Below, piece by piece: positions 36,575 through 45,322 of a stretch of DNA of 64,000 nt. Under the pieces are notes generated by a model. It did not search any database. It was given only the letters and a program-made list of their open reading frames with translations, and was not told the DNA's origin. Source of the stretch: Actinocorallia populi (lineage in GTDB: Bacteria; Actinomycetota; Actinomycetes; Streptosporangiales; Streptosporangiaceae); assembly GCF_002995495.1 (NCBI RefSeq), contig NZ_PVZV01000001.1, forward strand, positions 434,001-498,000. The letters are read 5' to 3'. Position 1 is the first letter of the stretch. Each line of letters opens with the position of its first letter. The position numbers and the translations under genes were made by a program.

Positions 36575-37600
36575 TCAGCGGACGGCGAAGGGAACGCTGA
36601 CGACCCGGCCGAGCCAGGTCGCGGTGATCCTCGTCGTCTCGCCGGCCTCGGCGAGGGAACCGACGGAGACCGTGAAGGCCGCACCGGGGACCCCGCCGGG
36701 AAGCTTCACCGTGGCGGGCACGGTCACGTCGGGGTTGCTGCTGGACAGCTTGACCGTGGCGCCGAGCGGGTTCCAGGTGGTGCCGATGCCGACGGCCATC
36801 TTCGTCGTGGATCCCCGGTCGGCTCCTTCATAGGAGAGGGTGAGCCTGTTGCTGCGCACGGTCACGAGTTCGGCGGTGGACTCGGAGGTGCCGAGGCTCG
36901 CGGTGACCGGGACGAGGTTCGCGTAGGGGACCTCGGCGACGTCGATCGGGAAGGTCGCGGTCCTGCTGCCGTTGGGGATGGTCACGAACGAGGGCGCGTG
37001 CAATGTCGAGTCGGTGGGGGCGGGTCCGCCTACGCCGCTTTCGGGAAGCAGGATGTTCACGGTGATGCCGTCGACCGGAGCCGGCTCGGCCAGCGTCACC
37101 GTCCCGGTGACGTCGGTGCCCTCGTGCACCGCGTTCTCGTCCAGGGTCACCGACGTCACGGCCCGGTCTGCCGGATCCGCCGGGAGGAGCTTGAGCCGGG
37201 CGACGTCGTTCCACTGGCCGGCGGTCGGGCCGGAGTTCAGCACGGCCTGGATCCGGACGGCCTTCTCGGTCTCCGGCGCCACCACGTGGAAGGGGACGCG
37301 CACGCTCGTGGCGCCCGCCGGGATGCGGACCGTGTGGATGTCCTCGCCGTCCTCGTAGATCACGCTTCCGCCGTAGGCGACGCCGCGGAGGCCGACGGAG
37401 ACGCCGGTGGCCGGAGCCGGCTCCGACAGGGTGATGGTCTTCACGCCGCTGTCGCCGCCGACGATCTCGGGCGAGGACAGGGTGACGGACACCGCCAGCG
37501 GCTCGGCCGCAAAGGCCTGGACGGGAGCGAGCAGCCCCACCGCGAGCGGAGTTGCGGCCAGCAGGACACGGGCGGCGGAAGCCCTCGAAGACTTGATCAT
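36575..37600 (-). CDS. Secreted Ig-like repeat protein
   Basis: A 341-residue exported protein. The signal peptide is MIKSSRASAARVLLAATPLAVG with cleavage near AFA-AE. The mature protein is nearly all beta-strand, with about three Ig-like or fibronectin-like modules: each has a pattern of VTLSSPEIVGGDSGVKTITL or VTLDENAVHEGTDVTGTVTL type opening and a final strand such as TATFPIDV. No enzyme motif and no sortase or membrane anchor. It is likely a cell-surface or matrix protein. Start ATG 37600 gives the signal peptide. Flanked by hairpins on both sides, so monocistronic. Confidence 0.8.
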   Translation of the reverse strand: MIKSSRASAARVLLAATPLAVGLLAPVQAFAAEPLAVSVTLSSPEIVGGDSGVKTITLSEPAPATGVSVGLRGVAYGGSVIYEDGEDIHTVRIPAGATSVRVPFHVVAPETEKAVRIQAVLNSGPTAGQWNDVARLKLLPADPADRAVTSVTLDENAVHEGTDVTGTVTLAEPAPVDGITVNILLPESGVGGPAPTDSTLHAPSFVTIPNGSRTATFPIDVAEVPYANLVPVTASLGTSESTAELVTVRSNRLTLSYEGADRGSTTKMAVGIGTTWNPLGATVKLSSSNPDVTVPATVKLPGGVPGAAFTVSVGSLAEAGETTRITATWLGRVVSVPFAVR

Positions 37601-37702
37601 GCAGTTCAGAAAAGCGGATTCACCAGCACAGATCCAGACAGATCCCTGATGCGTCAGACCTCCGTAAGATCTTCCCGGACTCGGGGGACGACTCGCGGAC
37701 GG

Positions 37703-37739
37703 CGGTGCCGGGGGCGCAGCGTGCACGCCCCCGGCACCG
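37703..37739 (-). terminator. Terminator of the AidA/PixA-like operon
   Basis: A perfect 14-bp stem CGGTGCCGGGGGCG with a 9-nt loop lies 10 nt after the last gene of the six-gene operon. Confidence 0.8.
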
Positions 37740-37749
37740 TGATCGGAGG

Positions 37750-38298
37750 TCAGACCTCCAGGACCCGCAGGGCGGGGTAGCGGGGGGAGTTCAGGTAGAG
37801 CTTCTCCGTGCCGTGCTCCTTCTCCAGTTCGAGGACGAAGCGGTAGCGGTAGAGGCCGGGGCGCGCGGTGCTCATGACGGCGCCGGCCCAGTAGTAGTAG
37901 ACGGCCGTGTACTTGTCGCGCATGCGGTCGGGGCCGCCGTAGACCTTGAGCTCGGTCATCATGCGGCGCTCGGCGGGGTCGTCCTCGTCGCCCTTCTCGA
38001 TGTCGAGGAAGACCAGGTTGTTGATCTTCGGCATGGGGGGCCAGGTGCCGTCGGGGCGGCGGTGCATGTCGATGGGGCGGATGATCCAGTTGACCACCTG
38101 GCCCTGCTTGCAGACGGTCTCCAGGCGGTCGGTGCCCTGGCCGACGCCGCCGATGCTGTTGTCCATCATGTACAGGCAGCCCTCGAGGGAACCGGTGGCG
38201 GCGGCCTTCTCCATGTCGACGAGCGTGACGACGTTGAGCTGCACCGAGTTGAGCTGGCCGCGGTCGGCGAAGTCCGCGGCCTCGTACGACTGGGTCAC
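37750..38298 (-). CDS. AidA/PixA-like small protein, paralogue 4
   Basis: A 182-residue protein without signal peptide. Its N-terminal third (LNVVTLVDMEKAAATGSLEGCLYMMDNS, GQGTDRLETVCKQGQVVNWIIRPID) shares a plan with the three genes before it: hydrophobic strand plus VD, a short helix, S-L-x-G-x-L-Y-x-x-D, a G-x-G-T/S segment, then a 'G-Q/D-x-x-x-W' strand. The C-terminal strand (YRYRFVLELEK, SPRYPALRVLEV) closes the fold. This resembles the AidA/PixA family (secreted or inclusion-body beta-sandwich proteins) but I rate the family link as tentative. GTG 38298 overlaps the stop of paralogue 3. Confidence 0.65.
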   Translation of the reverse strand: MTQSYEAADFADRGQLNSVQLNVVTLVDMEKAAATGSLEGCLYMMDNSIGGVGQGTDRLETVCKQGQVVNWIIRPIDMHRRPDGTWPPMPKINNLVFLDIEKGDEDDPAERRMMTELKVYGGPDRMRDKYTAVYYYWAGAVMSTARPGLYRYRFVLELEKEHGTEKLYLNSPRYPALRVLEV

Positions 38299-38747
38299 TT
38301 GTGCTCCTTCACTTCGGCGGAACCGACCAGGAACTGGGAGGTGTCGGCGATGAACGGCTCGGCCACGGCGCCCAGCAGGAACGACAGCCGGTAGGGGACC
38401 GGCCTGGTCGGCTCCTGCTTGACGGTCGCCGTCCAGAACACGATGTCGGTGCCGGGGTAGACCTTGCGGACGGGCTCGGCGACCCGCCGGTCGATGTCGA
38501 TGCCGACGAGGGCGACGAACGTCTCGCACTCCAGCGGGAGCGCGTTCCACAGCAGGGTGTCGCCCTTGCGCACCCGGGTCCGCAGCTCGAGGGTGCCGAA
38601 CCCGGTCGAGCCCGAGGTCCGGTTGGTGTCGTAGAGGTAGAGGCTGTCGTTCAGGGTCCCGGCCGCCAGCCCGGCGACGGGGTCGACGACCGCGGTGATC
38701 GTCACGGGCCGGGCCGTGCGCTGTTCCGGCTTGGTCCTGGGGGGCAT
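38295..38747 (-). CDS. AidA/PixA-like small protein, paralogue 3
   Basis: A 150-residue protein, the shortest of the set. It has the common core VTITAVVDPVAGLAAGTLND-SLYLYDTN, STGFGTLELRTRVRKGDTLLWNALPL, and a C-terminal YRLSFLLGAVAEPFIADTSQFLV strand. Its final segment has lost the extra loops found in paralogues 2 and 4. It starts at ATG 38747, 28 nt after paralogue 2, and overlaps paralogue 4 by 4 nt (GTGA). Cytosolic by sequence: no signal peptide or membrane helix. Function unknown. Confidence 0.65.
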   Translation of the reverse strand: MPPRTKPEQRTARPVTITAVVDPVAGLAAGTLNDSLYLYDTNRTSGSTGFGTLELRTRVRKGDTLLWNALPLECETFVALVGIDIDRRVAEPVRKVYPGTDIVFWTATVKQEPTRPVPYRLSFLLGAVAEPFIADTSQFLVGSAEVKEHK

Positions 38748-38775
38748 GGTGCTCCTCCGATCGTTGGGCTCGTGG

Positions 38776-39555
38776 TCAGGGGGCGGGCGGGAACGCCGGC
38801 ATCGGCAGCAGGCCCACCCCGGAGCCGGTGAAGGCGTTCCGCTTCGGATCGGTGATGACCTCGAGGGCCGACTCGCAGGTGAAGTCGACCGACTCCCAGA
38901 CCAGCTCGCCGTCGCGGTCGACCAGCTCGTGCAGCTGGATGTGCATGGTGTAGGGGTAGGTCCCCGGGCGGCTGGTGTCCACGGTCGCCGCCCAGTACCA
39001 GCCGTCGTAGATCATGTCCGGCGAGCCGTACTGCGCCGGGTACATGATCTTCTCGGTGACGGCGGGGCCGGTGATGTCGGTGATCACCGGGGCGGGGAAG
39101 TTGTAGGTCTCCGCCGCGTCCGCCCCGGCCGCCTGGCCGGTCACGTCCAGCACCTTGCTCGAGGCGAGGCTGCGGCTGCTGCGGGTCCGCTTGGCCCGCC
39201 GCCCGACCTGCTCCTGGATGCGCCCGACCTCGGCGCCGTCGCTCCCGTCGAGGGCGGCGATCCCGGCCAGCGCCTCCCGGTCGATCTGCCGCGCCTGCTC
39301 GGCGTGGTAGTTGCGCGGCACCGTCGGGGGCACCGCGCCGAGCGCGGCGGGCAGCCAGTTCAGCACCTGCTCGGTCGCCTGGGAGCCGTCGAGGAAGTAG
39401 GAACCGGGGACGATGGTCGTCAGGTTCCCGGTGCCCACTCCGGTGGAGCCGAGGAACTTCATGTTGTCGAACCAGTACGCGTTCCCGTCGAGGGAGCGCT
39501 CCTTGAGCGCGTTGTCGACGTCGATGAGCACGATGATCCCGTGTTGCTGGGCCAT
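38776..39555 (-). CDS. AidA/PixA-like protein, paralogue 2 (with large insertion)
   Basis: A 259-residue member. The core opens with IIVLIDVDNALKERSLDG-NAYWFDNMK and STGVGTGNLTTIVPGS, then diverges into a central insertion of about 90 residues rich in charged and Ser residues (AEVGRIQEQVGRRAKRTRSSRSL, about 106-130). The C-terminal half returns to the fold with IYDGWYWAATVDTSRPGTYPYTMHIQLHELVD. It is the largest paralogue and may have a specialised binding role. ATG 39555 follows paralogue 1 by 25 nt. No catalytic motif seen. Confidence 0.65.
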   Translation of the reverse strand: MAQQHGIIVLIDVDNALKERSLDGNAYWFDNMKFLGSTGVGTGNLTTIVPGSYFLDGSQATEQVLNWLPAALGAVPPTVPRNYHAEQARQIDREALAGIAALDGSDGAEVGRIQEQVGRRAKRTRSSRSLASSKVLDVTGQAAGADAAETYNFPAPVITDITGPAVTEKIMYPAQYGSPDMIYDGWYWAATVDTSRPGTYPYTMHIQLHELVDRDGELVWESVDFTCESALEVITDPKRNAFTGSGVGLLPMPAFPPAP

Positions 39556-39580
39556 GAGTCCGCCTTCCGAGTCGAGGGGT

Positions 39581-40111
39581 TCACACGCGCAGCAGCGCGG
39601 GCGAGTCGAGGTGCAGCACGCTGTTGGGGCCGTCGTGCATCTTGATGGAGAGCCGGTAGTGGTAGGGGACGCCCGGCGCCATGGTGGGGGGCACGATGCC
39701 CTCCCACACCAGCAGGTCGTGGTTCTCGATCCCGTTGGAGCCGACCGCCTTGGGGGCCGCTCCCCCGTGGGCGGCCTCCGCGGCCGCCGGGGCGCCCGCC
39801 CCGTAGACGGGCTGCGCGGCGTACCCGGGGTCGGTGACGGTCTGCGGCGGCGCGGACGGCGACACGGCCTCCGGGCTCCCGCTGAGGAACTCGATGTTGT
39901 GGATCTCGACGGGCGTCTGGACGTCCACGTGGATGGCGGTCCACTGGACGACCTGGCCCGGGAGGACCGCGGTGACCAGGTCGGTCGAACCCTGGTGCCG
40001 GCTGCCGAGCTGGCCGTCGTCGACCAGCGAGAGGTTGCCGTCGTGCAGGGTCCTGTCGGACAACGCCCCGACGGCGTCCACCATCACGACGATGTTGACT
40101 TTCGGTTTCAC
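39581..40111 (-). CDS. AidA/PixA-like protein, paralogue 1
   Basis: A 176-residue member with the clearest core: VNIVVMVDAVGALSDRTLHDGNLSLVDD, STDLVTAVLPGQVVQWTAIHVD, and C-terminal YHYRLSIKMHDGPNSVLHLDSPALLRV. A Pro/Ala/Gly-rich linker (about 85-125) separates the two parts. GTG 40111 is preferred because GGGAGA lies 6 nt upstream; an ATG at 40123 in the same frame has no ribosome site. It lies 41 nt after the ligase gene. Encodes no signal peptide. Like its paralogues it may bind the product of the decarboxylase/ligase pair, which is inference. Confidence 0.65.
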   Translation of the reverse strand: MKPKVNIVVMVDAVGALSDRTLHDGNLSLVDDGQLGSRHQGSTDLVTAVLPGQVVQWTAIHVDVQTPVEIHNIEFLSGSPEAVSPSAPPQTVTDPGYAAQPVYGAGAPAAAEAAHGGAAPKAVGSNGIENHDLLVWEGIVPPTMAPGVPYHYRLSIKMHDGPNSVLHLDSPALLRV

Positions 40112-40152
40112 TGCGTCTCCCATCGGTATCGGGAACTGCGGGGGGTGTGCGA

Positions 40153-41697
40153 TCACATGCGGTCCCGCACCAGCGGGACCTTTCCGACGGACGTCCGCTC
40201 GATCTCCTGGGACGAGCGGGGCACGAACGCCAGCCGGAAGTCGTATCCGGAGTGCTCGATCGACTCCGGGGTGGCCTCGCGGTCGTTGAACAGCGAGAGC
40301 GAGCGCGGCAGCGCCGCGGCGAACAGGCCGCGCCAGCCGCCGGGACCGAGGGCCTGCTCGGTCTTCTCGGCCAGGCGCTCGGCGTCGTCGGCCGCCACCA
40401 GCAGGACGAGGAGCTTGTCGCCGCGGTGGTTGACGAACTGGACGTCCAGGGCGACCCGGTCCAGGTCGACGCCGGTGACACGGTGCAGTTCGGCGCGCAG
40501 CGCCGCCTGGGCGAGCACCGCCGAGTACTGGCTGTCGTTGAGGTGCAGCGTGTCGCCGCTGCGCCCGGCGAACTCGAACCGCCCGGTCCTCAATCCGGGC
40601 CCGTCCAGGGGCGACCTGCGGATCACCCGGTCGCCGAGCTTGAGCCGCAGCAGCGGGGCCTCGTGGGCGTGCAGGCGGGTGACGACCAGCTCGCCCTCCT
40701 CGCCCTCGGCGACCGCCCGCCCGTCCTCGTCGACGATCTCGACGAGGTGCAGGCCGGGGACCACGGCGTGGTCGGGCCTCTCGTGGTCGAGCTGCAGCCC
40801 GATGCACTCGGCCTGGGTGGCGGCGAAGTAGCTGAGGATCGACACGTTCGGGTAGACCGCGCGCAGCTCCTCCTGCTTGCGCTGCGGGATCAGCCCGCTG
40901 CCGTACATGGCGACCTTGAAGCTCTCCCGGGCGGGCGCGGGCATGGCCGCGCCCAGCTCGCTGAGGAACCCGATGCCCGCGGAGATGCCCATCAGCGCCT
41001 TGGAGCCCGGGTAGGAGAACATGTGCTCCAGCACCGGCGCGGTGACCGGGCCCGCCCCGATGTAGTTGATGCCCGGCACCTGCGCCAGGACGCCGCCGAC
41101 CATCGTCCCGCTGCTCCACATCTGGTAGTCGGCCAGCGTGGTGTACAGCCAGCGGGGGCCGGCGCCGCCCAGATAGCGGCTGAGCTGGTAGGCGCCCATG
41201 AACGCGCCGGAGATCCGGTAGGTGTCGCGCAGCTCCCGCAGCGAGTAGACGATCTCCAGCGGCCTGCCGTCGCTGGTGCCGCCGCTGGCCACCACCTCGA
41301 ACCCGCCGTACTCGATCGGCACGACCATGCCCGCGCGCGCACCCATGAACATGTCGCGCTGGACGGTCTTGTCCGACAGCGGGATCCGCTCCCACTCCGC
41401 CAGGTCGGCGGGCGCCTCGGTGACGCCGAAGTAGTGCAGGCGCTCCCGCCACAGCGGGTTCAGCAGGACGGTGTTGACGATCTGCTGGAGCCGGCGCAGC
41501 ACCAGCGCGTCCTGGACGTCGTGCGGCGCCTCGCAGTAGGGGACGCCGACCCGGCGCGCGCACTCCTCCAGCTTGTCGGCGAAGGCGGGCAGGGTCGCGA
41601 CCTGCGCGGCCGAGCGCGGCTGCAGCTCCTCGTCGGGGATCAGCCGTGCGGCCAGGTCCGCGGCGGCGGACGCGTTGCTCGTCAGTGTCATGGTCAT
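40153..41697 (-). CDS. PaaK-like adenylate-forming enzyme
   Basis: A 514-residue protein of the phenylacetate-CoA ligase-like ANL branch. The ATP-loop appears as ASGGTSDGRPLEIVY, a central adenine-binding region SYFAATQAECIGL, and the acyl-adenylate Asp region GELVVTRLHAHEAPLLRLKLGDRV; the C-terminal domain holds LNDSQYSAVL. It should activate a carboxylic acid as an acyl-adenylate and pass it to CoA, an amine or another acceptor; no carrier protein gene is here. Its ATG overlaps the decarboxylase stop by ATGA. Lack of the usual A10-type lysine motif near the C-terminus is possible but I cannot confirm it. Confidence 0.82.
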   Translation of the reverse strand: MTMTLTSNASAAADLAARLIPDEELQPRSAAQVATLPAFADKLEECARRVGVPYCEAPHDVQDALVLRRLQQIVNTVLLNPLWRERLHYFGVTEAPADLAEWERIPLSDKTVQRDMFMGARAGMVVPIEYGGFEVVASGGTSDGRPLEIVYSLRELRDTYRISGAFMGAYQLSRYLGGAGPRWLYTTLADYQMWSSGTMVGGVLAQVPGINYIGAGPVTAPVLEHMFSYPGSKALMGISAGIGFLSELGAAMPAPARESFKVAMYGSGLIPQRKQEELRAVYPNVSILSYFAATQAECIGLQLDHERPDHAVVPGLHLVEIVDEDGRAVAEGEEGELVVTRLHAHEAPLLRLKLGDRVIRRSPLDGPGLRTGRFEFAGRSGDTLHLNDSQYSAVLAQAALRAELHRVTGVDLDRVALDVQFVNHRGDKLLVLLVAADDAERLAEKTEQALGPGGWRGLFAAALPRSLSLFNDREATPESIEHSGYDFRLAFVPRSSQEIERTSVGKVPLVRDRM

Positions 41698-43265
41698 CGT
41701 TGACTCCCGTTCTTCCGGTCGTCGCGGGCCGTGTCCTCGCACAGCACCCGCCGACCGGTCGTTCTGATCTCGTTGATGAGTTGGGCCAGGTGTTCCGCGC
41801 CGATCCGGTGGTTCATCAGCACGACGCGCAGCGCCGCGACGCCGTCGATGTCGACCTTGGAGATGAAGAAGCGCCCGTCGGCGCGCAGGCGGTTGCGGAT
41901 CGCCAGCTGGAACCCGTGCAGTGCCTCGCGGCCGAGGCCCCCGGGGTCGTGGCGGAAGCACAGGATGTTGGCCTCGGGCTCGTGCAGGACGGTGAAGTCC
42001 GGCTCGGCCGCCAGCATCCGGTGCGCGTGCACGGTCATGGCGCACAGGTGGTCGATCTTCCGGGTGAACAGCGCCGGGCCGTACACCGACCAGAGCGTCC
42101 ACAACGGCATGATCATCGGGCGTTTGGTGCATTCGAGGTTCTTGTCGCCGCTGTCGAAGGCGCTGTAGACGTCCGGCTCCTCGTCGAAGACGTAGCTGGC
42201 GCGCTGCCGGAACGCCCCGCGCGCCGCGTCGCCGTCCCGGTAGAACAGCAGCGTGCACGGGGCCGGCACGAACAGCATCTTGTGCGCGTCCCAGGTCAGC
42301 GAGTCGACCTCGGCGATGCCGCGCAACCGGTCGCGGTGGCGTTCCGACAGCAGCAGGCTCGCGCCGTGGGCGCCGTCCACGTGCAGCCAGATGCCGCGTG
42401 AACGGGTCAGGGCCGCCAGTTCGTCGAGCGGGTCGAACGCGCCCATCGAGGTCGTGCCCGAGGAGGCGACCAGGCAGAACACCCGCAGGCCGCGCCGTTC
42501 CGCCGCGTCGAGGACGGGGGCCACGCCCTCGGCGCGGATGCGGCCGCGCCGGTCGACGGGGAGCCGGACGATCTGCTCCTCGCCGATGCCCAGCACGCCG
42601 GCCGCCCGGCTCACGCTGTAGTGCGCCTCCTCGCTGATCGCGACGGCCGGCCGGCCGCCCTCCTCCGCGACGCCGCGGGCCCAGATGCCGGGGAACGCCC
42701 GGTTGCGGGCGGCCAGCAGCGCGGTGAGGTTGGCCATGGAGCCGCCCGAGGTCGTCACCATCGCGAACCGCTCGGGGTCCCAGCCGATGAAGCGGTTGAG
42801 CTCCTCGGCCATGAGCCGTTCCGCCACGTTCGGCAGCTGGCCCGCCTCGTAGAACGACGACGGCTGGTTGGCCACCGAGCTCACCAGGTCCACCAGGCCC
42901 GCCAGCGGTACCACGCCGGAGAACTGCCGTCCCATATATCCGGGGGAATGCACCTGAATACCAGTATTCAGGTAAAGGTCCATAATTTGCCCGAATCGAC
43001 CCTCGTCATAACCGGCGACGTTCTCGCGCTCGGCCGTCATCAGCTCCCGGGCCGCCTTCATCAGCACCGCCGGCTCGACCAGATCGAGCCCTCTGATGCC
43101 GGGATCGTCCAGATACCGCCGCAGTCTCAGGGCGCACTGCTCGGCGGTCCGGCGAAACCCCCCGGAGTCGAAGGCCGCGGCCAGACCCGCGTCGACCGAA
43201 TTCGGCTCCTCGCCGTTCACCGAATTGCCGGCCACCTTTTGGACACTGGCGAGTGATTCCGTCAC
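41694..43265 (-). CDS. PLP-dependent group II amino acid decarboxylase
   Basis: A 523-residue fold-type I decarboxylase related to glutamate, tyrosine/DOPA and diaminobutyrate decarboxylases. PLP-contact motifs: TTSGGSMANLTALLAARN, SEEAHYSVSRAAGVLG (His stacking on PLP), ASSGTTSMGAFDPL, VDGAHGAS (Asp-Ala-His) and SLTWDAHKML with the Schiff-base Lys. HSPGYMGRQFSGV corresponds to the substrate loop. It is the first gene of a six-gene minus-strand operon, and the 4-nt overlap with the ligase suggests the amine product or a derivative goes straight into that pathway. The amino acid substrate cannot be read from sequence. Confidence 0.88.
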   Translation of the reverse strand: MTESLASVQKVAGNSVNGEEPNSVDAGLAAAFDSGGFRRTAEQCALRLRRYLDDPGIRGLDLVEPAVLMKAARELMTAERENVAGYDEGRFGQIMDLYLNTGIQVHSPGYMGRQFSGVVPLAGLVDLVSSVANQPSSFYEAGQLPNVAERLMAEELNRFIGWDPERFAMVTTSGGSMANLTALLAARNRAFPGIWARGVAEEGGRPAVAISEEAHYSVSRAAGVLGIGEEQIVRLPVDRRGRIRAEGVAPVLDAAERRGLRVFCLVASSGTTSMGAFDPLDELAALTRSRGIWLHVDGAHGASLLLSERHRDRLRGIAEVDSLTWDAHKMLFVPAPCTLLFYRDGDAARGAFRQRASYVFDEEPDVYSAFDSGDKNLECTKRPMIMPLWTLWSVYGPALFTRKIDHLCAMTVHAHRMLAAEPDFTVLHEPEANILCFRHDPGGLGREALHGFQLAIRNRLRADGRFFISKVDIDGVAALRVVLMNHRIGAEHLAQLINEIRTTGRRVLCEDTARDDRKNGSQR

Positions 43266-44345
43266 AGGCGGAGACCTCCCTAACGGCCACGTGCACGGGA
43301 ATGCGAATCGAGTCGAATCCTAGGCACCCGGGAACCGGTCCCGACATGCCCGTGACCGGGTGTGGACGCGCAGTCAAATGGGCTGACCGCAAAGAAGTTT
43401 CGGAGAATCGTCACCCCGCGTGAACCAATCACTTGAACAGCGACATACCCGAAAAAACCCACTGGGACAAAATAGTCATAGCGAATAATTCACCCAGCCG
43501 ACCGCCCTTTTCGGCCTTCAAGGTCACTGAGACTCTCACTCCACACGCACCGGAGAGGTGATTCCCCCGCCCGACCGCCCTCTGCTAAGCACCGGCCGGG
43601 CCGTTCCGTTTCCTTCATTCACCGCACTTCTGCGAAAAGGATGCGGAGGACGGAAAATAGGCTGGGCGGGAACATTCACGAAAGCCGCCCCCCGCCTATC
43701 CCGCCCCTTTCATCCACCTCCGCCGCGCCGACGCGCGGCAACGTCACGCCGAACACGGACAGAAACGTGAAACGTCGGCCCCCCGCCGACGGACACCGGC
43801 ACCCCGCACCCCGCCCGACCCGGCGGCGCCAGCCAGGGCACGGCGGCACCCCATTTCCGGAACCCAGGGAATGCTCCACAAAAGAGAGACCGAAGTCTCC
43901 CGTTTAAGCGTGGAAGGCGACATTTCTCTAACGAAAGGCAGAGATTCCCGCTTTCGCAGGCGGCGTTCGTGGAGGGCCGATCGGGCGCACGGTTCATCAG
44001 CAGGATGAACAGCCCCACCCGGATCGATGGGGTCAAGGGGCTCACCAAGGCCCGCGGCGGACGCGCCGATCGTGTGGGCCGTCTCAGCACCGGTGAGTTC
44101 TACGCCGCTGGCGTCGGCCTCACCGAAGCGGGGGTCCTGCAGCGCGCCCGGCTCTGAGGCGTCCGGCCGCCTCGGGGGTCTCCTGGCCGCCGTGAACCGG
44201 CCGGAAGCTCACGGCACATGGATCGGCGGCCAGGAGAGGGCATGGCGCAGGGGACGTCCGGTCTCGCGGGGGGCGTCCTTGGAGGGGTTTCAGGTCAGGG
44301 TGGTCGCCTGCCCGGACCGGCGCGCGAGGTCGCGGTGGGGCGTGG
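43266..44345. other. Long intergenic region with no supported gene
   Basis: About 1.08 kb between the decarboxylase operon and the divergent-end regulator gene. The first 300 bp next to the decarboxylase are AT-richer and must carry its promoter. Short open frames on both strands (for instance 43710-44090 minus and 43969-44157 plus) lack ribosome sites and family features. Nothing else identified. Confidence 0.45.
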
Positions 44346-45101
44346 TCACCGGGGCGGCTGGTCCGGGTCGGTGGTATCGTTCCGCGGCTCTTCGGGTTTG
44401 GTGTGGAGGATGTCGCGTGCCTGTTCCGCAGCGCGGAGCATGCTCTCGGCGACGAAGTCGAGGAAGCGGGCGACGTTCTCCAGGCGGGCGCCGGCCGGGG
44501 TGCCGGGGCCGAGGACGCCGACGCCCTGCCGCGAGGTCTCGACGACCTGGGTGAGGGAGCGGGCGCTGGCGAGCATCGACTCGTACCAGATGTCGTCGTC
44601 GACGACGTAGCGTTCGCGGCGGCGCTCGTCGCGCTGCCGGCGGACGAAGCCCTGGCCCTCGAGGAACGTGATGGCCTTGGAGATGGACGCCGGGCTGACC
44701 TGCAGGTGTTCGACGAGCTCGGACGCGGTGAGGCTGCCCGAGTCGGTGATGGTCAGGCAGGCCATCACCCGGGACATCATCTTGGGCATGCCCGACTGCA
44801 TCATGACGGTCGTGTAGGTCTCCTCGTACTCGCGCACGGCCTCGGCGTCGCGCCCGTGGGCCTGCGCGGGCGCCTGCGCCCCCCGGGGCGCGGCCTTCCT
44901 GCGCCGGTGGGTGCGGCGTTCGGTGGCGCGGTGGGCCAGGTCGGCGCGGTAGCCGGCGGGGCCGCCGTTGCGCATCACCTCACGCGTGACCGTCGAGGTC
45001 GGGCGCTCCAGGCGCCTGGCGATCTCCGCGTAGGCCAGTCCGTCGGCCAGCCCCAGCGCGATCTGCTGCCGTTCCTGCTGGGTGAGCCTGCCTCCCGGCA
45101 T
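44346..45101 (-). CDS. MarR/GbsR-type regulator with extra IS30-like HTH
   Basis: A 251-residue regulator with two DNA-binding parts. Residues 1-45 resemble the HTH_38 of IS30 transposases (LTQQERQQIALGLADGLAYAEIARRLERPTSTVTREV). A basic linker (RRTHRRRKAAPRG) follows, then a MarR-like winged helix (about 105-165: MSRVMACLTITDSGSLTASELVEHLQVSPASISKAITFLEGQGFVRRQRDERRRERYVV). GGAAGGGGG precedes ATG 45101. Divergent from the DUF4097-DrrAB operon and close to palindromic GTTGCAAC-like sites, so probably its repressor. Confidence 0.85.
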   Translation of the reverse strand: MPGGRLTQQERQQIALGLADGLAYAEIARRLERPTSTVTREVMRNGGPAGYRADLAHRATERRTHRRRKAAPRGAQAPAQAHGRDAEAVREYEETYTTVMMQSGMPKMMSRVMACLTITDSGSLTASELVEHLQVSPASISKAITFLEGQGFVRRQRDERRRERYVVDDDIWYESMLASARSLTQVVETSRQGVGVLGPGTPAGARLENVARFLDFVAESMLRAAEQARDILHTKPEEPRNDTTDPDQPPR

Positions 45102-45197
45102 CGCTGCCCCCTTCCTGTTCGTCGATGCCCCCAGCATAGCGTTCACTCTCAATACATTGCAACAGACACACCACGTCCGTTGCGTTAAATTCAAAAG

Positions 45198-45207
45198 CGT
45201 TGCAACG
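45198..45207. promoter_or_regulatory. Palindrome CGTTGCAACG with related half-sites
   Basis: A perfect 10-bp palindrome in the divergent region; related TTGCAAC, GTTGCG and GCAACG sites recur between 45155 and 45290. These are candidate operator sites for the divergent MarR-like regulator. Confidence 0.55.
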
Positions 45208-45322
45208 ATCTTTCGGCTCTGACCTGCATTGATTCTATGTATGCGCAACGAACTTCTTGCATAGATTCGGAAAGCAACGTAGCGTTTGCGATGTCAGAAA
45301 CGACGAGGCACAGGAGGCCACG

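Noticed and set aside
43710-44090. Minus-strand 126-codon open frame in the gap
   Set aside because: Atypical Arg/Gly composition, no ribosome site, no recognisable domain.
43969-44157. Plus-strand 62-codon open frame
   Set aside because: No ribosome site and no family; could be chance.
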